This document shows, piece by piece, positions 45,927 through 56,436 of a DNA stretch of 64,000 bases. This stretch comes from Cyanobacterium stanieri PCC 7202 (GTDB taxonomy: Bacteria > Cyanobacteriota > Cyanobacteriia > Cyanobacteriales > Cyanobacteriaceae). The stretch lies in contig CP003940.1 in NCBI GenBank assembly GCA_000317655.1, positions 1,993,547-2,057,546 on the forward strand, read 5' to 3'. The translations under genes were made by a program, and so were the position numbers. Under the pieces are notes generated by a model. The model worked only from the letters and a program-made list of their open reading frames with translations. It ran no database searches and had not been told where the DNA came from. Position 1 is the stretch's first letter; each line of letters opens with the position of its first letter.

Positions 45927-47171
45927 CTAACCTAACAACTTCCTCCTCAATTGATCAAGCGCATTACAGGCAGATAAATAACGTACCAAATATCTGCCTC
46001 TACTACTGCCATAGGTGTCACGATAACTCCATACCTCTCCCGTTGCCGAGGCAATGCCGATATATACCAATCCCACGGGCTTTGATTCTGTACCGCCCCC
46101 TGGCCCTGCGATACCCGTAATACCAATGCCCCAATCTGTGCCAAAACGTTGCCTAACTCCCCTCGCCATTTGTTCGGCAACGATCGCACTTACTGCCCCC
46201 TCCCGTGCTAAATCATCCTCAGACACCCCTAGGAGGTTCATCTTGACCTCATTACTGTAGGCGATGACTCCCCCCACAAAATACTCCGAACTCCCCTCAA
46301 TATCCGTCACCATTGCCCCTAAACCGCCCCCAGTGCAAGACTCCGCCACCGCAAGGGTTTCTCCTCTTTGTTTCAGTAAATTACCCACCACCAAAGCCAA
46401 AGTATCCTCATCACTGCCAAAATAATCCTGCCCTGCAATGATTTTAATTTCCTCGGCGATGGGTTGAATAATCTTTTTAGCCTCCTCCGCACTTTGTGCC
46501 TTGGTAGATACCCGTAACCTTACCTCTCCATGGGAGGCATAGGGCGCCACGGTGGGATTAGCCAAATCAAAAAGATGGTTTACTTTTTGGGCAAGGGATG
46601 ACTCACCAATGCCCCGAAAACGCAACATTTCACTGTAAATAATTTCCTTACCCCAGCCTTTACTTTTGAGAAAAGGAATGGCGGTATCCTGCCACATTTG
46701 TTTCATCTCCGAAGGCACCCCAGGGAAAGTAAGAATTAATTTACTGTCTTTTTCCCACATTATCCCCGGTGCTGTACCTGTTTTGTTGGGTAAAACCAGC
46801 GCCCCTTGGGGGATAAGGGCTTGTTTGTAATTGTTTGCTGTCATTTCCCTCCCCCGACTAGCAAACTTTTGTTTTATATCCTCAATAATTTCCCTATCTT
46901 CAACCATGGTAGTCTGAAAATAAGATGCGATCGCCTCTGTGGTTAAATCATCAGGGGTAGGTCCTAACCCCCCCGTAAAAATCAAAATTGAGGATCTTTC
47001 CAAGGCGGTTTTAATAATACTATGAATCCGATTTAAATTATCCCCCACCACTGTTTGATAATAATGAGGGATTCCCAATCTTGCCAATTCTAGGGCTAAA
47101 TATTGAGAGTTACTATTAAGAATATCCCCTAATAAAATTTCTGTACCAATACAAATAATTTCTGCGTTCAT
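45927..47171 (-). CDS. cinA: CinA family protein/nicotinamide mononucleotide deamidase
   Basis: CinA recycles NMN from NAD+ breakdown to nicotinate mononucleotide; the family was first noted with competence genes. The 414-residue protein has an N-terminal MoCF-like domain (ICIGTEILLGDILNSNSQYLA, FTGGLGPTPDDLT, TFPGVPSEMKQMW) and a C-terminal CinA deamidase domain (VAESCTGGGLGAMVTDIEGSSEYFVGGVIAYSN, GITGIAGPGGGTESKPVGLVYIG). All canonical glycines and serines are present. The frame extends to 47222, but ATG 47171 (MNAEIICIGTE) matches family starts. The stop codon is 138 bases from the convergent CO2-hydration gene. Confidence 0.94.
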   Translation of the reverse strand: MNAEIICIGTEILLGDILNSNSQYLALELARLGIPHYYQTVVGDNLNRIHSIIKTALERSSILIFTGGLGPTPDDLTTEAIASYFQTTMVEDREIIEDIKQKFASRGREMTANNYKQALIPQGALVLPNKTGTAPGIMWEKDSKLILTFPGVPSEMKQMWQDTAIPFLKSKGWGKEIIYSEMLRFRGIGESSLAQKVNHLFDLANPTVAPYASHGEVRLRVSTKAQSAEEAKKIIQPIAEEIKIIAGQDYFGSDEDTLALVVGNLLKQRGETLAVAESCTGGGLGAMVTDIEGSSEYFVGGVIAYSNEVKMNLLGVSEDDLAREGAVSAIVAEQMARGVRQRFGTDWGIGITGIAGPGGGTESKPVGLVYIGIASATGEVWSYRDTYGSSRGRYLVRYLSACNALDQLRRKLLG

Positions 47172-47243
47172 AAGTTTTTTAAATTGATAATTGAAACAAA
47201 AAAACCATTGCCTATTCCCCACCTTAACGACTCCAGCTTATTT

Positions 47244-48374
47244 TCAAGTTTTAGATAACTTAAACAATAAAAACTGGGTTTTCTCCCTTGTAGGAGTGAA
47301 ATTATTATCACTAACTAAAATTAAACTTTGGCTACCATCAGCTAATCTCGGACCAAAAGTTATCCCCTCTAGGTTATCTAAATCTATGTTTAAATCCTTC
47401 AAATTTAAGACTAACTTTTTCTTAACTGGATTAATATTATCAATGTTTCCAGCCAAACTATTTTCAGCATAAATATCGGTGGCATTTGCCATAACTATTT
47501 GAAATATTTTTGCTCCAAAACCCCTTAAACCTAAATTCCTTTCCAAAGCTAATAAATAACCTTCTTCTGGCAGGGCATATATATCACTTAAACCATTAAA
47601 AATTACGCCAAAATCTGCTTTATTAACAGGGTATAAATTTTCAGAAATTAACACAGGTTGCCCAAAAGGATTGACAACATAGTGCATCATCCGACTACGC
47701 AATAAAGTTTCGGGCATATCATCGTTAAAATCTTGGCTAAGGGCTAATTCTGTGGCGGTAAATAGTCGGAAAGGATCTTGGGGCATGGTACCATTAGCTT
47801 TGATGGTCAAAGATTCAAAACCATAATTATCTTGAACTCCCTTGCCTTCTTCCCCATCATAGATATATCTTTTGGGGATGGGTACTTCAGAGAGTAAATT
47901 CCCTTCCAAATCATACTCATTGATAAAAGGGGCAACCCCCAAATGACTGATGCCTTCACTGGAGATGAAAACGCTATTTCTAGGGCTAAGGGCGATCGCC
48001 TCGGGATCAATGGTATCCTGAGCATATACTTCCCCTCCCCTGTCTTTTAACAATGTCACCCCTTCAATATTAACCTGAGCAATTTTATTATTTGCCAAGC
48101 TCATTTTTAGGGTATAAAAACGAGCAGGAGCAAGACGGGAACGATCATCAGAAATTACATAAAATAAATCTTTTTGTTTATCATAAGTAATACCTGAAAA
48201 TCCCCCCACCCTAGTATTTTCAAAATCTTGGGTTGTTAATTCATAACTATCTAAATATTCTAAAGATAGATCTAAAAATACCCTTTCTTGAGCAAAAACA
48301 GCTTGATTATTAATAAATAAAAAGCCACATATTAAGCCAATTAAAACGATAAATTTTAAAAGTTTATTAAACAT
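47244..48374 (-). CDS. Secreted esterase-like/phytase-like beta-propeller protein
   Basis: The 376-residue protein starts with a signal peptide (LIGLICGFLFINNQAVFAQ, cut after FAQ). The mature part fits the family called esterase-like activity of phytase (PF13449-like): GGFSGITYDKQKDLFYVISDD near residue 60, DPEAIALSPRNSVFISSEG, and LEGITFGPRLADGSQSLILVSDNNF near the end. The repeated beta-strands imply a propeller. It probably acts in the periplasm or outside on phosphate esters or is only structural; the substrate is not known. It lies directly upstream of cinA on the same strand. Confidence 0.85.
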   Translation of the reverse strand: MFNKLLKFIVLIGLICGFLFINNQAVFAQERVFLDLSLEYLDSYELTTQDFENTRVGGFSGITYDKQKDLFYVISDDRSRLAPARFYTLKMSLANNKIAQVNIEGVTLLKDRGGEVYAQDTIDPEAIALSPRNSVFISSEGISHLGVAPFINEYDLEGNLLSEVPIPKRYIYDGEEGKGVQDNYGFESLTIKANGTMPQDPFRLFTATELALSQDFNDDMPETLLRSRMMHYVVNPFGQPVLISENLYPVNKADFGVIFNGLSDIYALPEEGYLLALERNLGLRGFGAKIFQIVMANATDIYAENSLAGNIDNINPVKKKLVLNLKDLNIDLDNLEGITFGPRLADGSQSLILVSDNNFTPTREKTQFLLFKLSKT

Positions 48375-48442
48375 ATTTCTTATTATATTATTTGATTAAT
48401 TTTGAATTCAATTAATCAATTGTGAATAAAAATTCTCGTTTC

Positions 48443-48513
48443 ACCCCTAAATCCCTACCCCTATGCCTTCGGCATCTCCCCTTTCAAGGGGAGAGGGGGA
48501 GAAAGAGGACTTG
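48443..48513 (+). repeat. Intergenic hairpin repeat
   Basis: Two adjacent hairpins are visible: ATGCC-TTC-GGCAT (48473-48485) and CTCCCCTT-TC-AAGGGGAG (48486-48503). This arrangement is typical of small interspersed repeats in cyanobacteria. It lies between two divergent genes and may influence message ends, but it is not followed by a clear U-tract. Confidence 0.5.
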
Positions 48514-48557
48514 CATATTTCTTTATTATCAATTATCCATTCTCAATTATCAATTAA

Positions 48558-50591
48558 CTATCGTATATTAACTATCATCAGAGAAATTTGTTCATTGCTA
48601 CGGGCGATCGCCTGTGGTACAGTACCTAAAGCAGACCTACCAATGAGATGATTATCAATAGGATTAACCAACACCAACAAATCCCCAGTTTTTACTTCGC
48701 TCAATACCCTTTTAGTAAAATTTCCTCGCATTTGCTGAACAGGTAACTCTGCCAAATCCTTATTCACCATCGGGCTAGGTTTACCCGATAATACATGGAT
48801 AATGAAAAACTCACTCTGTAACTGAGAAGATAAAGCCTTAGTAATATTCAACACCTCGGGAAAACCCGCCATATTATGCTGATTATCGGCGATCGCCAAA
48901 ATAACCCTCTGAGTGTTTTTAATAGGCTTAGTAAAACGGGTAATCAACACCGTCACAGGGGAATAATTGACCAAATTATCGATAATACTACCGAACAAAT
49001 TTTCCCGATAAGTAGAAAAACCCTTCCAACCACAAATAACTAAATTGGCATTGCGTTCCTGTGCCACATGAATGATACCCTCATCAATAGAACTATCAAT
49101 ACGGGCAATAGTTTCCACAGGAGTAGAAGTAGCATGGGCAATCATTTCCGCCGTTGCCAATAAATTTCCTTGATTTTCCTTGGTATCTTCAGAAATCGGA
49201 TCCCCTTGATCCACTAAAATATTCAAAGGTAATAAAGTTCCTTTAGTGGCATTAACCAATAGTAAAGCCAAATTAAGTAAATTATCCTCAGTATTGGGAT
49301 TCGCCACAGGCACCAACACCCGATAAGCCTTAGCTTTTTCCTCCTCTTCCTCCTCAAAAGACTCTCCAGAAGTATCTTCACCATCCAAAGCCTTTTGCTG
49401 AACTTGTTTCAACTCGCCGCCATAACGTTCCGTTACCCAAGGAGAAACTACACTGGTAACTAAAATCATGGCAATAGTACCATTTACCGTAAACTCATCC
49501 ACCAAATCAATCTCATAAGCAACGGTAATCGCCGCCAAAGTAGAAGCCGCCTGAGCCACAGACAACCCAAACATTACCATAATACTCGGTAGCCTAAATT
49601 TAAAATATTTACCAATGACCCAAGCAGGAATAAATTTACCCACAATGGCCGCCACAATCATCACCGCAGAAACTACAATAGATCTAGGCTCTTCAATCAA
49701 AGTGGCAGGATTTACCAGCATACCCACAGAAATCAGGAATAATGGCACAAAAAGAGTATTGCCAATAAACTGAATTCGATTCATCAATGGACTAAGGGGA
49801 GGAATCAGAGGGCGAATACCAATCCCCGCCAAAAATGCCCCAATAATAGGCTCAATTTCGATTAACCTAGCTACATAGGAAACCACAAATAAGGTGGCAA
49901 TGACAAAGGTAAATTCTGCACCCTCATCCCTACCAAATTTTTTGAAAAACCACCTACCCACAATGGGCAAACCGAACAGAGTGGCAAAAGTATAAACTGT
50001 TAAACTAGGAATGAGAAACAGCCAAAAACCTGCTGTTAACTCCCCTTGATCTGCTTTTACAACGACTGCTAACACTAGAAGGGCTAAAATATTTACAATT
50101 AATGTCCCCCCCAAAATGATGGTAACTACGGGGGTGCGCATAATACCCTGTTTGATGGCAATGGGTAAAGCCAAAAGAGTATGGGAGGCAAAACAAGAAG
50201 CTACCAAAACAGAAGCAAGGATATTATAACCAAGAACAGTAAAGCACAATGTACCGATAATCATCGGAACGATAAAAGTGCCTAATCCAAAGATTGTGGC
50301 TTTTTTTCCGTTTAATTTTAAATCATCAAGGCTGGTTTCTAACCCTGCCATGAACATCAAAAATAGTAAGCCAACGGTACTAAATAATTCGATGGTGTTG
50401 TCTCTTTCTAAGATACCTAATCCGTGCTCACCAATAAATACCCCTGCAATGATTAAGCCTACAATGCCAGGAAGTTTTATTTTTTCAAAAACAAGGGGGG
50501 CAATTAATAATACTGCCATCATTACCAAAAAAATGGCGACGGGATCTTCAATCGGACCAGGTAAAAATGCAAAAAATGGGTATTGAATCAT
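48558..50591 (-). CDS. Cation/proton antiporter (CPA2-type) with USP domain
   Basis: The 677-residue protein has about 12 transmembrane helices over residues 10-390 (for example VFEKIKLPGIVGLIIAGVFI and LVFIATLFVVSY-like segments) of the CPA2 Na+(K+)/H+ antiporter family, including the paired acid-bearing helix GAFLAGIGIRPL. A cytosolic C-terminal region (about 430-677) contains universal-stress-protein-like blocks (RVLVPVANPNTEDNLLNLALLL and LVICGWKGFSTYRENLFGSIID). This arrangement is known from cyanobacterial NhaS/NapA antiporters and suggests nucleotide-controlled Na+ or K+ exchange. A Glu-rich spacer (EEEEEEKAKA) precedes the USP part. The start is clear. Confidence 0.9.
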   Translation of the reverse strand: MIQYPFFAFLPGPIEDPVAIFLVMMAVLLIAPLVFEKIKLPGIVGLIIAGVFIGEHGLGILERDNTIELFSTVGLLFLMFMAGLETSLDDLKLNGKKATIFGLGTFIVPMIIGTLCFTVLGYNILASVLVASCFASHTLLALPIAIKQGIMRTPVVTIILGGTLIVNILALLVLAVVVKADQGELTAGFWLFLIPSLTVYTFATLFGLPIVGRWFFKKFGRDEGAEFTFVIATLFVVSYVARLIEIEPIIGAFLAGIGIRPLIPPLSPLMNRIQFIGNTLFVPLFLISVGMLVNPATLIEEPRSIVVSAVMIVAAIVGKFIPAWVIGKYFKFRLPSIMVMFGLSVAQAASTLAAITVAYEIDLVDEFTVNGTIAMILVTSVVSPWVTERYGGELKQVQQKALDGEDTSGESFEEEEEEKAKAYRVLVPVANPNTEDNLLNLALLLVNATKGTLLPLNILVDQGDPISEDTKENQGNLLATAEMIAHATSTPVETIARIDSSIDEGIIHVAQERNANLVICGWKGFSTYRENLFGSIIDNLVNYSPVTVLITRFTKPIKNTQRVILAIADNQHNMAGFPEVLNITKALSSQLQSEFFIIHVLSGKPSPMVNKDLAELPVQQMRGNFTKRVLSEVKTGDLLVLVNPIDNHLIGRSALGTVPQAIARSNEQISLMIVNIR

Positions 50592-50721
50592 ATATATTTT
50601 TTAGTAATTAATAAGAGATGTTGAGATCAACAATTTATAGATTTAGATAGATAATATATAAATTATCAATAGCTTTGTATAAGCTAATAATTATCAGAAC
50701 CATGATAAAGAGAAGAAAAAG

Positions 50722-51813
50722 TTAATTGTTTGTGCTTTTTCTAGGTTCCACATTTATTTTCTTTTGTTCCATAAAAGTATCTGGACTTAGAAAGTTATTA
50801 GTAATAGGGTAAGCAATATTGATGTTTTCCTGTTGATAATTTTTATAAAGGTTTTTAATAAATTCATGGGTGATAATTAGTTTATCAAAGTATTCATTAA
50901 TTTTTAGATAAACTATAAATTTGATAGCAAAGGGATCAAATTTCTCATATCTCATAAAAGGTTCATATTCTTTATCACCTCCTTTGGTGTTTTCCAATAC
51001 ATATTTAGCGGTTTCTAGGGTTATTTTTTCTACTTGATCCAAGTCACTATCATAGCTAATACCAATTTCGATGGGTAATAACATGGAGGTATCTTCTAGG
51101 GTGTAATTTTTGAAACTACCGTTGATAACTTGACTATTAGGTATGACAGTAATATTGTTGAAAATGTCTTTGACGATGGTATAACGTAATTCCACGTCTA
51201 TGACATAGCCTTCTTCTCCTTGTCTGATTCGGATATAATCCCCGACCCTAATTTTTCTGGCAAGGATAATATTTACCCCTGAAATCAGGTTACTGAGGGT
51301 ATTTTGAAAGGCTAAACCGATGGACAAACTACCTACCCCAAAGGCGGTTATCAGGGCAGTAATTTCTACACCGATGGATTGGATAATTATTAAAAACCCT
51401 GTACTATAAATAATTACTTTGGTTAAGTATTCAAATAAGGAGCTAAGGGATACGGTGCTTTCGTTTTTGAGGCTATAGGCTTGTATTATACTAACCGCTA
51501 GACGGGAGGCGAGGATGGTAGCAGCGCCCAAGGCGACTACAATTAAGATCGTTTCTACCAAGGTATTAACTGAATTTGGTAGATCGAGCATGGGCAATAT
51601 AAGGGCGATCGCCCCTACAATAGACCATATAAAGATAATATTATTAAAAGAAGTTAAAACAAAACTATATTGCCCAATATTGGGTTTAGTTTCCACATTT
51701 TTGGCAATACTTTTCAGTCTATTTTCTACTACTAAACCTAAAACAACAATCAGGACAAAAATTGAGATAGGTGTCAATAGTCTAATAATTAAAGCTACAT
51801 TTAGAGAGTTCAC
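50722..51813 (-). CDS. MscS-family mechanosensitive channel
   Basis: This 363-residue membrane protein fits the MscS family of small-conductance mechanosensitive channels. Several hydrophobic helices (about 10-30, 55-80, 90-110, 130-155) precede the pore-lining helix with alternating Gly/Ala (LITAFGVGSLSIGLAFQNTLSNLISGV, about 150-176). The beta domain (RVGDYIRIRQGEEGYVIDVELRYTIV) and a mixed alpha/beta cytosolic part follow. The canonical pattern GLAxxNxL is seen as GLAFQNTL. It should release osmolytes under hypo-osmotic shock. It lies between the antiporter and the DUF3352 gene on the same strand. Confidence 0.92.
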   Translation of the reverse strand: MNSLNVALIIRLLTPISIFVLIVVLGLVVENRLKSIAKNVETKPNIGQYSFVLTSFNNIIFIWSIVGAIALILPMLDLPNSVNTLVETILIVVALGAATILASRLAVSIIQAYSLKNESTVSLSSLFEYLTKVIIYSTGFLIIIQSIGVEITALITAFGVGSLSIGLAFQNTLSNLISGVNIILARKIRVGDYIRIRQGEEGYVIDVELRYTIVKDIFNNITVIPNSQVINGSFKNYTLEDTSMLLPIEIGISYDSDLDQVEKITLETAKYVLENTKGGDKEYEPFMRYEKFDPFAIKFIVYLKINEYFDKLIITHEFIKNLYKNYQQENINIAYPITNNFLSPDTFMEQKKINVEPRKSTNN

Positions 51814-51861
51814 AGGACTAATTAATAACGAAAATGAATAATTACATTATTGAAAAGAAAA

Positions 51862-53508
51862 TTATTCAGCGACCAAATTTAGAAAAACCGTTGCTTGTCT
51901 AACTCCATCTTGTGAACCTTCACTGGTGATAGTGAGGGATTGAAGATTATCAAACAAAGGCTTAAAGCCCAATTCCATAACTTTAACAATGGGAAATTTA
52001 CGATTTAAATAAGGTTCTAAATTTTGCCACTGTACATATAAATAACCATCATTTTCTGATGGTAATGCCTTAATAGTAGATTGAAACTCAGAATTATGTA
52101 ACAAATTTTGAGCAGGATTTGCCAAAATATCACTCAAAACATCCACCGAATTAGTAATAATCTCATAGGGTTTTACCTCCGCATGAACTCCTTTTACCTG
52201 TGCCTCCAATTTAGCAAAGCTATTTTCAGAAGTCGTTACCAACTTTGTCCATGCCGTAATGGTATTACTCGCAAGGGGTAAATCACCCACACTCAAACCC
52301 CGACTTTGGGCAATATCATCAAGATTACTACTCAAGGATTCGTTTTGAGTCTCATTCACAAATAACCAATTAAGTTGTTTTGTCATCTCATCCACCGACA
52401 AAGAAAGGGCATATTCTCCCGTAACCTGGGGAAATATATCCTCTCCAAAGTTCAAACCACTAGATTTTTGGAGAGGGTTAAGACTTTGGTTAATAATTTG
52501 TTGTAATGGGCTATTGGTTTTTAAACCATCACTGACTTGTTGCCAAAATTGATCCAACTTAATACCACTAGCGGCAAAAATACTATTTTGGGGAATATAG
52601 TTAAGGGCATGGGGGGGAGTGTCTAGGGATGGGGCTTGATTTTCTTCCCCTGCCACTCCAGAAAGGGCGGTGGAGGCGATTAAACCTTTTTCGTTAACAG
52701 CCAGAGAAAGGGTTAAAGTTTGTTCGATTAAATCTTCTTCTGGGAGGGGTTGATTGGTAATCCAAGCGGAGGTGGAGGGAATATTAATATAAGCGAGGCT
52801 TACTTTTGGTTTGGTAATGGTGGCAATGGCTTTTTGATAGGGTTGATAATGTTCAAGATTGAGGTTAATGGCTTGGGCATTGTTAATGGCTTCTTTTAAA
52901 ACGCTTAAATCATTGGCAAATAAAACATAGTCAGCAATGACGGCGGCGGCTACCCTTTGAATAGTGGGATTATCTCCGAGGGGTTTTTGATAAACGATAT
53001 TAACTCCCTGATAGTCGTCAAAAATTAATTTGGCTTCGGTGGAAACCGCTTGTTTGGCGTAATAGTTTTGTAAAAATTCCCTTGCCAAGCTCGAATCTTT
53101 GTTTTTGACTACTAATAAGTAACCGGGTTGAGCGCCATTATCTCGATTTTTGTCTAAGTCTAGGGAGGTGACAGCGAGGGTGATTTCATCCCCTAACCAG
53201 TTTTTTAATTCTTGCACATCATCCACCTGAACTTTATTGAGTAATTTTGTTCTCAGTTGTTCCACGGCTTGAAAGACTTTTTTTTGTTCCCCATTGAGGG
53301 GTAATACTCCACTAATGGCACTTAGTTTTTCGGGGTTTACTAACAGTGACACCATCAGGGGTGATTGACGGGATACAAAAATTGTACCTTCGGGATTGTT
53401 GTTTACTCCTCCCCTTGCGAGGTAGTTGTTAAATTTCTGGTTAACGGTAATGATACTAATAACGGCAATAAGTGCGATCGCACCTAGTACAAGAATTAAT
53501 TTTTTCAT
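51862..53508 (-). CDS. DUF3352-like cyanobacterial membrane protein
   Basis: The 548-residue protein has an N-terminal signal anchor (LILVLGAIALIAVISIITV) and a large exported domain resembling DUF3352 (for example PLMVSLLVNPEKLSAI, VADYVLFANDLSVLKEAINNAQ, PPHALNYIPQNSIFAASGIKLDQ). DUF3352 proteins are widespread in cyanobacteria; their role is unknown. The name is recalled and not verified. No catalytic motif is visible. It is the most upstream gene of a minus-strand run with mscS and the antiporter, though spacing (49 bases to mscS, 130 further on) allows separate transcripts. Confidence 0.85.
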   Translation of the reverse strand: MKKLILVLGAIALIAVISIITVNQKFNNYLARGGVNNNPEGTIFVSRQSPLMVSLLVNPEKLSAISGVLPLNGEQKKVFQAVEQLRTKLLNKVQVDDVQELKNWLGDEITLAVTSLDLDKNRDNGAQPGYLLVVKNKDSSLAREFLQNYYAKQAVSTEAKLIFDDYQGVNIVYQKPLGDNPTIQRVAAAVIADYVLFANDLSVLKEAINNAQAINLNLEHYQPYQKAIATITKPKVSLAYINIPSTSAWITNQPLPEEDLIEQTLTLSLAVNEKGLIASTALSGVAGEENQAPSLDTPPHALNYIPQNSIFAASGIKLDQFWQQVSDGLKTNSPLQQIINQSLNPLQKSSGLNFGEDIFPQVTGEYALSLSVDEMTKQLNWLFVNETQNESLSSNLDDIAQSRGLSVGDLPLASNTITAWTKLVTTSENSFAKLEAQVKGVHAEVKPYEIITNSVDVLSDILANPAQNLLHNSEFQSTIKALPSENDGYLYVQWQNLEPYLNRKFPIVKVMELGFKPLFDNLQSLTITSEGSQDGVRQATVFLNLVAE

Positions 53509-53599
53509 AATAAATCAAAGCCCCTGCTCACTTTTCTAATCTATTTTTCCATACTTTTGGAGAATCAATAAAACAATTGCTCATGGACAACGGAAATAA

Positions 53600-53630
53600 T
53601 TGACAATGGACAATGGACAATAGACAATTA
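53600..53630 (+). repeat. ACAATGG tandem repeat
   Basis: TTGACAATGGACAATGGACA and the next bases form a short tandem tract of the same kind that encodes the recQ C-terminus (36474-36503). It lies in the gap between the DUF3352 and GH116 genes. Confidence 0.7.
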
Positions 53631-53708
53631 CGATAAATTAATATTTGCTTGTTAGTGTCGTAAAACTAGAGTTAATAATTAATAATTCATCATTCATAAT
53701 TTATAACC

Positions 53709-56111
53709 ATGCTCAAAATCGAACTACCCAATATTCCTCCTCAATCTTGGCAATGTGAAATCGGTAAAAAATGGGATAATCCCTATACTGTGCGCTACGA
53801 GAGTAATTTGGATGATGGGCCAAACCATGGGATGCCTTTGGGAGGTTTTGGGGCAGGTTGTATCGGTAGGGCGCCTAGTGGAGATTTTAATTTGTGGCAC
53901 ATTGACGGGGGAAATCATACCTTTGAGACTCTTCCCGCTTGTCAGTTTGCGGTATTTGAACATTCCGAGGGGGAAGATGCCCAAGTATATGCCCTCAGTA
54001 CCAATGCGCCGGAAGATGGTAGTTTATCGAGTTGGTCATGGTATCCTCAAGGAAAGGGTACTTATTCGGCACTGTATCCCCGTAGCTGGTTTAGTTATGA
54101 AGGGGTGTTTAAATCCCAGTTGGTGTGTGAACAATTTTCTCCCGTCTGGGCAGGAAGTTATCAGGAGTCTAGTTATCCCATGGCAGTGTTTGAGTGGAGT
54201 ATTCATAACCCCACAGACAAGCCCATTACCATGAGTATTATGGTATCTTGGCAAAATACGGTGGGTTGGTTTACCAATGCCATTAAATCCCCTACGGTGA
54301 AGGTGAGGGATGATGGTAGCCCTGAATATGAGTATAAACCCCGTTGGGGCAACAGTACGGGCAATCTTAATCAATGGATACAGGATGGTTTTCGGGTAGG
54401 TTGTTTATTCGATCGCATCAGGTTGGAAGATGAACCCACGGAAGGAGAAGGGCAATGGGCGATCGCAACTACTACCAATCCTACCTTAGAAGTATTTTAT
54501 CACACCCGTTGGAACCCCAAGGGAGACGGGAGCGAAATCTGGGATAGATTTGCCATGAATGGCTCTCTGCCTGACTTTCAAGACGAAACCCCCGCCGAAC
54601 CGGGGGAACAAATTGCGGGGGCAATGGCAATCAGATTTACTATTCGCCCTGGAAAAACCAAAAAGATTCCTTTTATTTTAGGGTGGGATTTCCCTGTAAC
54701 GGAATTTGCCCAAGGAGTTAATTATTTTCGTCGCTATACGGACTTTTTTGGCAGAAATGGGCGTAATGTGTGGTCAATGATTCGCACGGGCTTAAAACAC
54801 CATGATATGTGGCAAAATAAGGTAAAAATGTGGCAAGAGCCGATTTTGAGTCGTTCTAATTTACCCGACTGGTTAAAAATGGCTCTGTTTAATGAATTAT
54901 ACTTGCTTACCCAAGGGGGTACATTGTGGACAGCTGCCACGGAGGATGATCCTGTGGGTCAATTTGGGGTGTTAGAATGTATTGATTACCGTTGGTATGA
55001 AAGTTTAGATGTCCGTTTATACGGCTCTTTTGGACTTCTGCAACTTTTCCCCCGTCTCGAAAAGTCCGTTATGGAAGCCTTTTCCCGTGCCATTCCCACG
55101 GCGGATGATACCCCCCGCATTATCGGTTATAACGGTGCTTCAGCCATTCGGAAGGCAAAGGGGGCAACTCCCCACGATTTGGGCGCACCCAATGAACATC
55201 CTTGGATAAAAAGCAACTATACCAGTTACCAAGATTGTAATTTGTGGAAGGATTTGGGTTCGGATTTTGTGCTGTTGGTATATCGGGATTATCTTTATAC
55301 AGGCAAAAATGATCAGGATTTCCTCTGGGAATGTTGGGATAGTGTGGTGGAAACTTTGCACTATGTGAAGGGTTTTGACCTTGATAATGATGGTATTCCC
55401 GAAAATTCCGGCGCCCCTGATCAAACTTTTGATGACTGGCGTTTACAGGGTATTAGTGCCTATTGTGGTGGTTTGTGGATATGTGCGTTGGAAGCTGCGA
55501 TCGCCATTGGTACTATATTATTAGATAATCCCCCCGTAAATCCTGCTTTGGAAAAGGAAAACGCTCAGGAAAATATCCAAGGTGCGATCGCCCTTTTCCG
55601 CCAATGGTTACATCAGTCAAGGGCAATTTACCATGATACCCTCTGGAATGGGGAATATTACAACCTAGACAGTAAGAGCGGTTCAGATGTAGTAATGGCA
55701 GATCAACTCTGTGGACAATATTACGCCCAATTGTTAAAGTTACCCGATGTGGTGGAAAAGGAATATGTCACCGCCACCCTCAACAAAATTTATGATGCTT
55801 GTTACCTCAAATTCCATAACGGCACCCTCGGTATTGCTAACGGGGTTAAACCCGATGGAAGCCCAGAAAAAGAAAATGATACCCACCCCCTCGAAATTTG
55901 GACAGGGATTAACTATGGCATCGTCGCTTTTATGATTCTTAATGGCATGAAGGAGGAGGGATTAAAAGTAGCGGAAACCGTGGTTAATCAGGTGTATAGC
56001 AATGGTTTACAATTCCGCACCCCCGAAGCGATTACGGCGGTTAATACTTTCCGCGCTAGTCATTACCTACGGGCGATGGCGATTTGGGCTATTTATCAGG
56101 CTTTGAGTTAA
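53709..56111 (+). CDS. GH116 beta-glucosidase/glucosylceramidase-like
   Basis: The 800-residue protein resembles GH116 glycosidases (human GBA2 and bacterial TxGH116), which hydrolyse beta-glucosides including glucosylceramide. The N-terminal beta domain contains LGGFGAGCIGRAPSGDFNLW and FETLPACQFAVF. The (alpha/alpha) barrel contains ELYLLTQGGTLW, FGVLECIDYRWYESLDVRLYGSF with the probable nucleophile E423, and PDQTFDDWRLQGISAYCGGLW with the probable acid/base D571. YLRAMAIWAIYQAL ends the chain as in the family. No signal peptide is seen, so a cytosolic site is likely. Substrate in this organism is unknown. Confidence 0.93.
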   Translation: MLKIELPNIPPQSWQCEIGKKWDNPYTVRYESNLDDGPNHGMPLGGFGAGCIGRAPSGDFNLWHIDGGNHTFETLPACQFAVFEHSEGEDAQVYALSTNAPEDGSLSSWSWYPQGKGTYSALYPRSWFSYEGVFKSQLVCEQFSPVWAGSYQESSYPMAVFEWSIHNPTDKPITMSIMVSWQNTVGWFTNAIKSPTVKVRDDGSPEYEYKPRWGNSTGNLNQWIQDGFRVGCLFDRIRLEDEPTEGEGQWAIATTTNPTLEVFYHTRWNPKGDGSEIWDRFAMNGSLPDFQDETPAEPGEQIAGAMAIRFTIRPGKTKKIPFILGWDFPVTEFAQGVNYFRRYTDFFGRNGRNVWSMIRTGLKHHDMWQNKVKMWQEPILSRSNLPDWLKMALFNELYLLTQGGTLWTAATEDDPVGQFGVLECIDYRWYESLDVRLYGSFGLLQLFPRLEKSVMEAFSRAIPTADDTPRIIGYNGASAIRKAKGATPHDLGAPNEHPWIKSNYTSYQDCNLWKDLGSDFVLLVYRDYLYTGKNDQDFLWECWDSVVETLHYVKGFDLDNDGIPENSGAPDQTFDDWRLQGISAYCGGLWICALEAAIAIGTILLDNPPVNPALEKENAQENIQGAIALFRQWLHQSRAIYHDTLWNGEYYNLDSKSGSDVVMADQLCGQYYAQLLKLPDVVEKEYVTATLNKIYDACYLKFHNGTLGIANGVKPDGSPEKENDTHPLEIWTGINYGIVAFMILNGMKEEGLKVAETVVNQVYSNGLQFRTPEAITAVNTFRASHYLRAMAIWAIYQALS

Positions 56112-56436
56112 GGGATAAGGGCGATCGAATCGTTGATGGGTCTTGATCTAATTTAATTTACTTGGTAAACAGAATATGAAGTATGGATACCCACGGATTT
56201 AGAGAATATAGAGAATATGCTGACAAATTTTGTTCTTATTCTGAAAACTGTCAATTTTTCTGATCCTAACATTAAGACAACGGAAAACTTAAGCAGTATA
56301 AATGGTAATATAGCTTGTGTATACCTAGTATAAAATTTCCAAACAAAGATTTCTGAAAATTCAACGATTTACTAAATTAAGGGTTTATTAACTTGTTACT
56401 AGAATTAACCAAACTATATTATCTATTTTATGTGGT
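56112..56436. other. Intergenic region before accessory patch
   Basis: No small gene, RNA or strong promoter was recognised in these 325 bases. They mark the boundary between the core GH116 gene and a group of accessory-type genes. Confidence 0.4.
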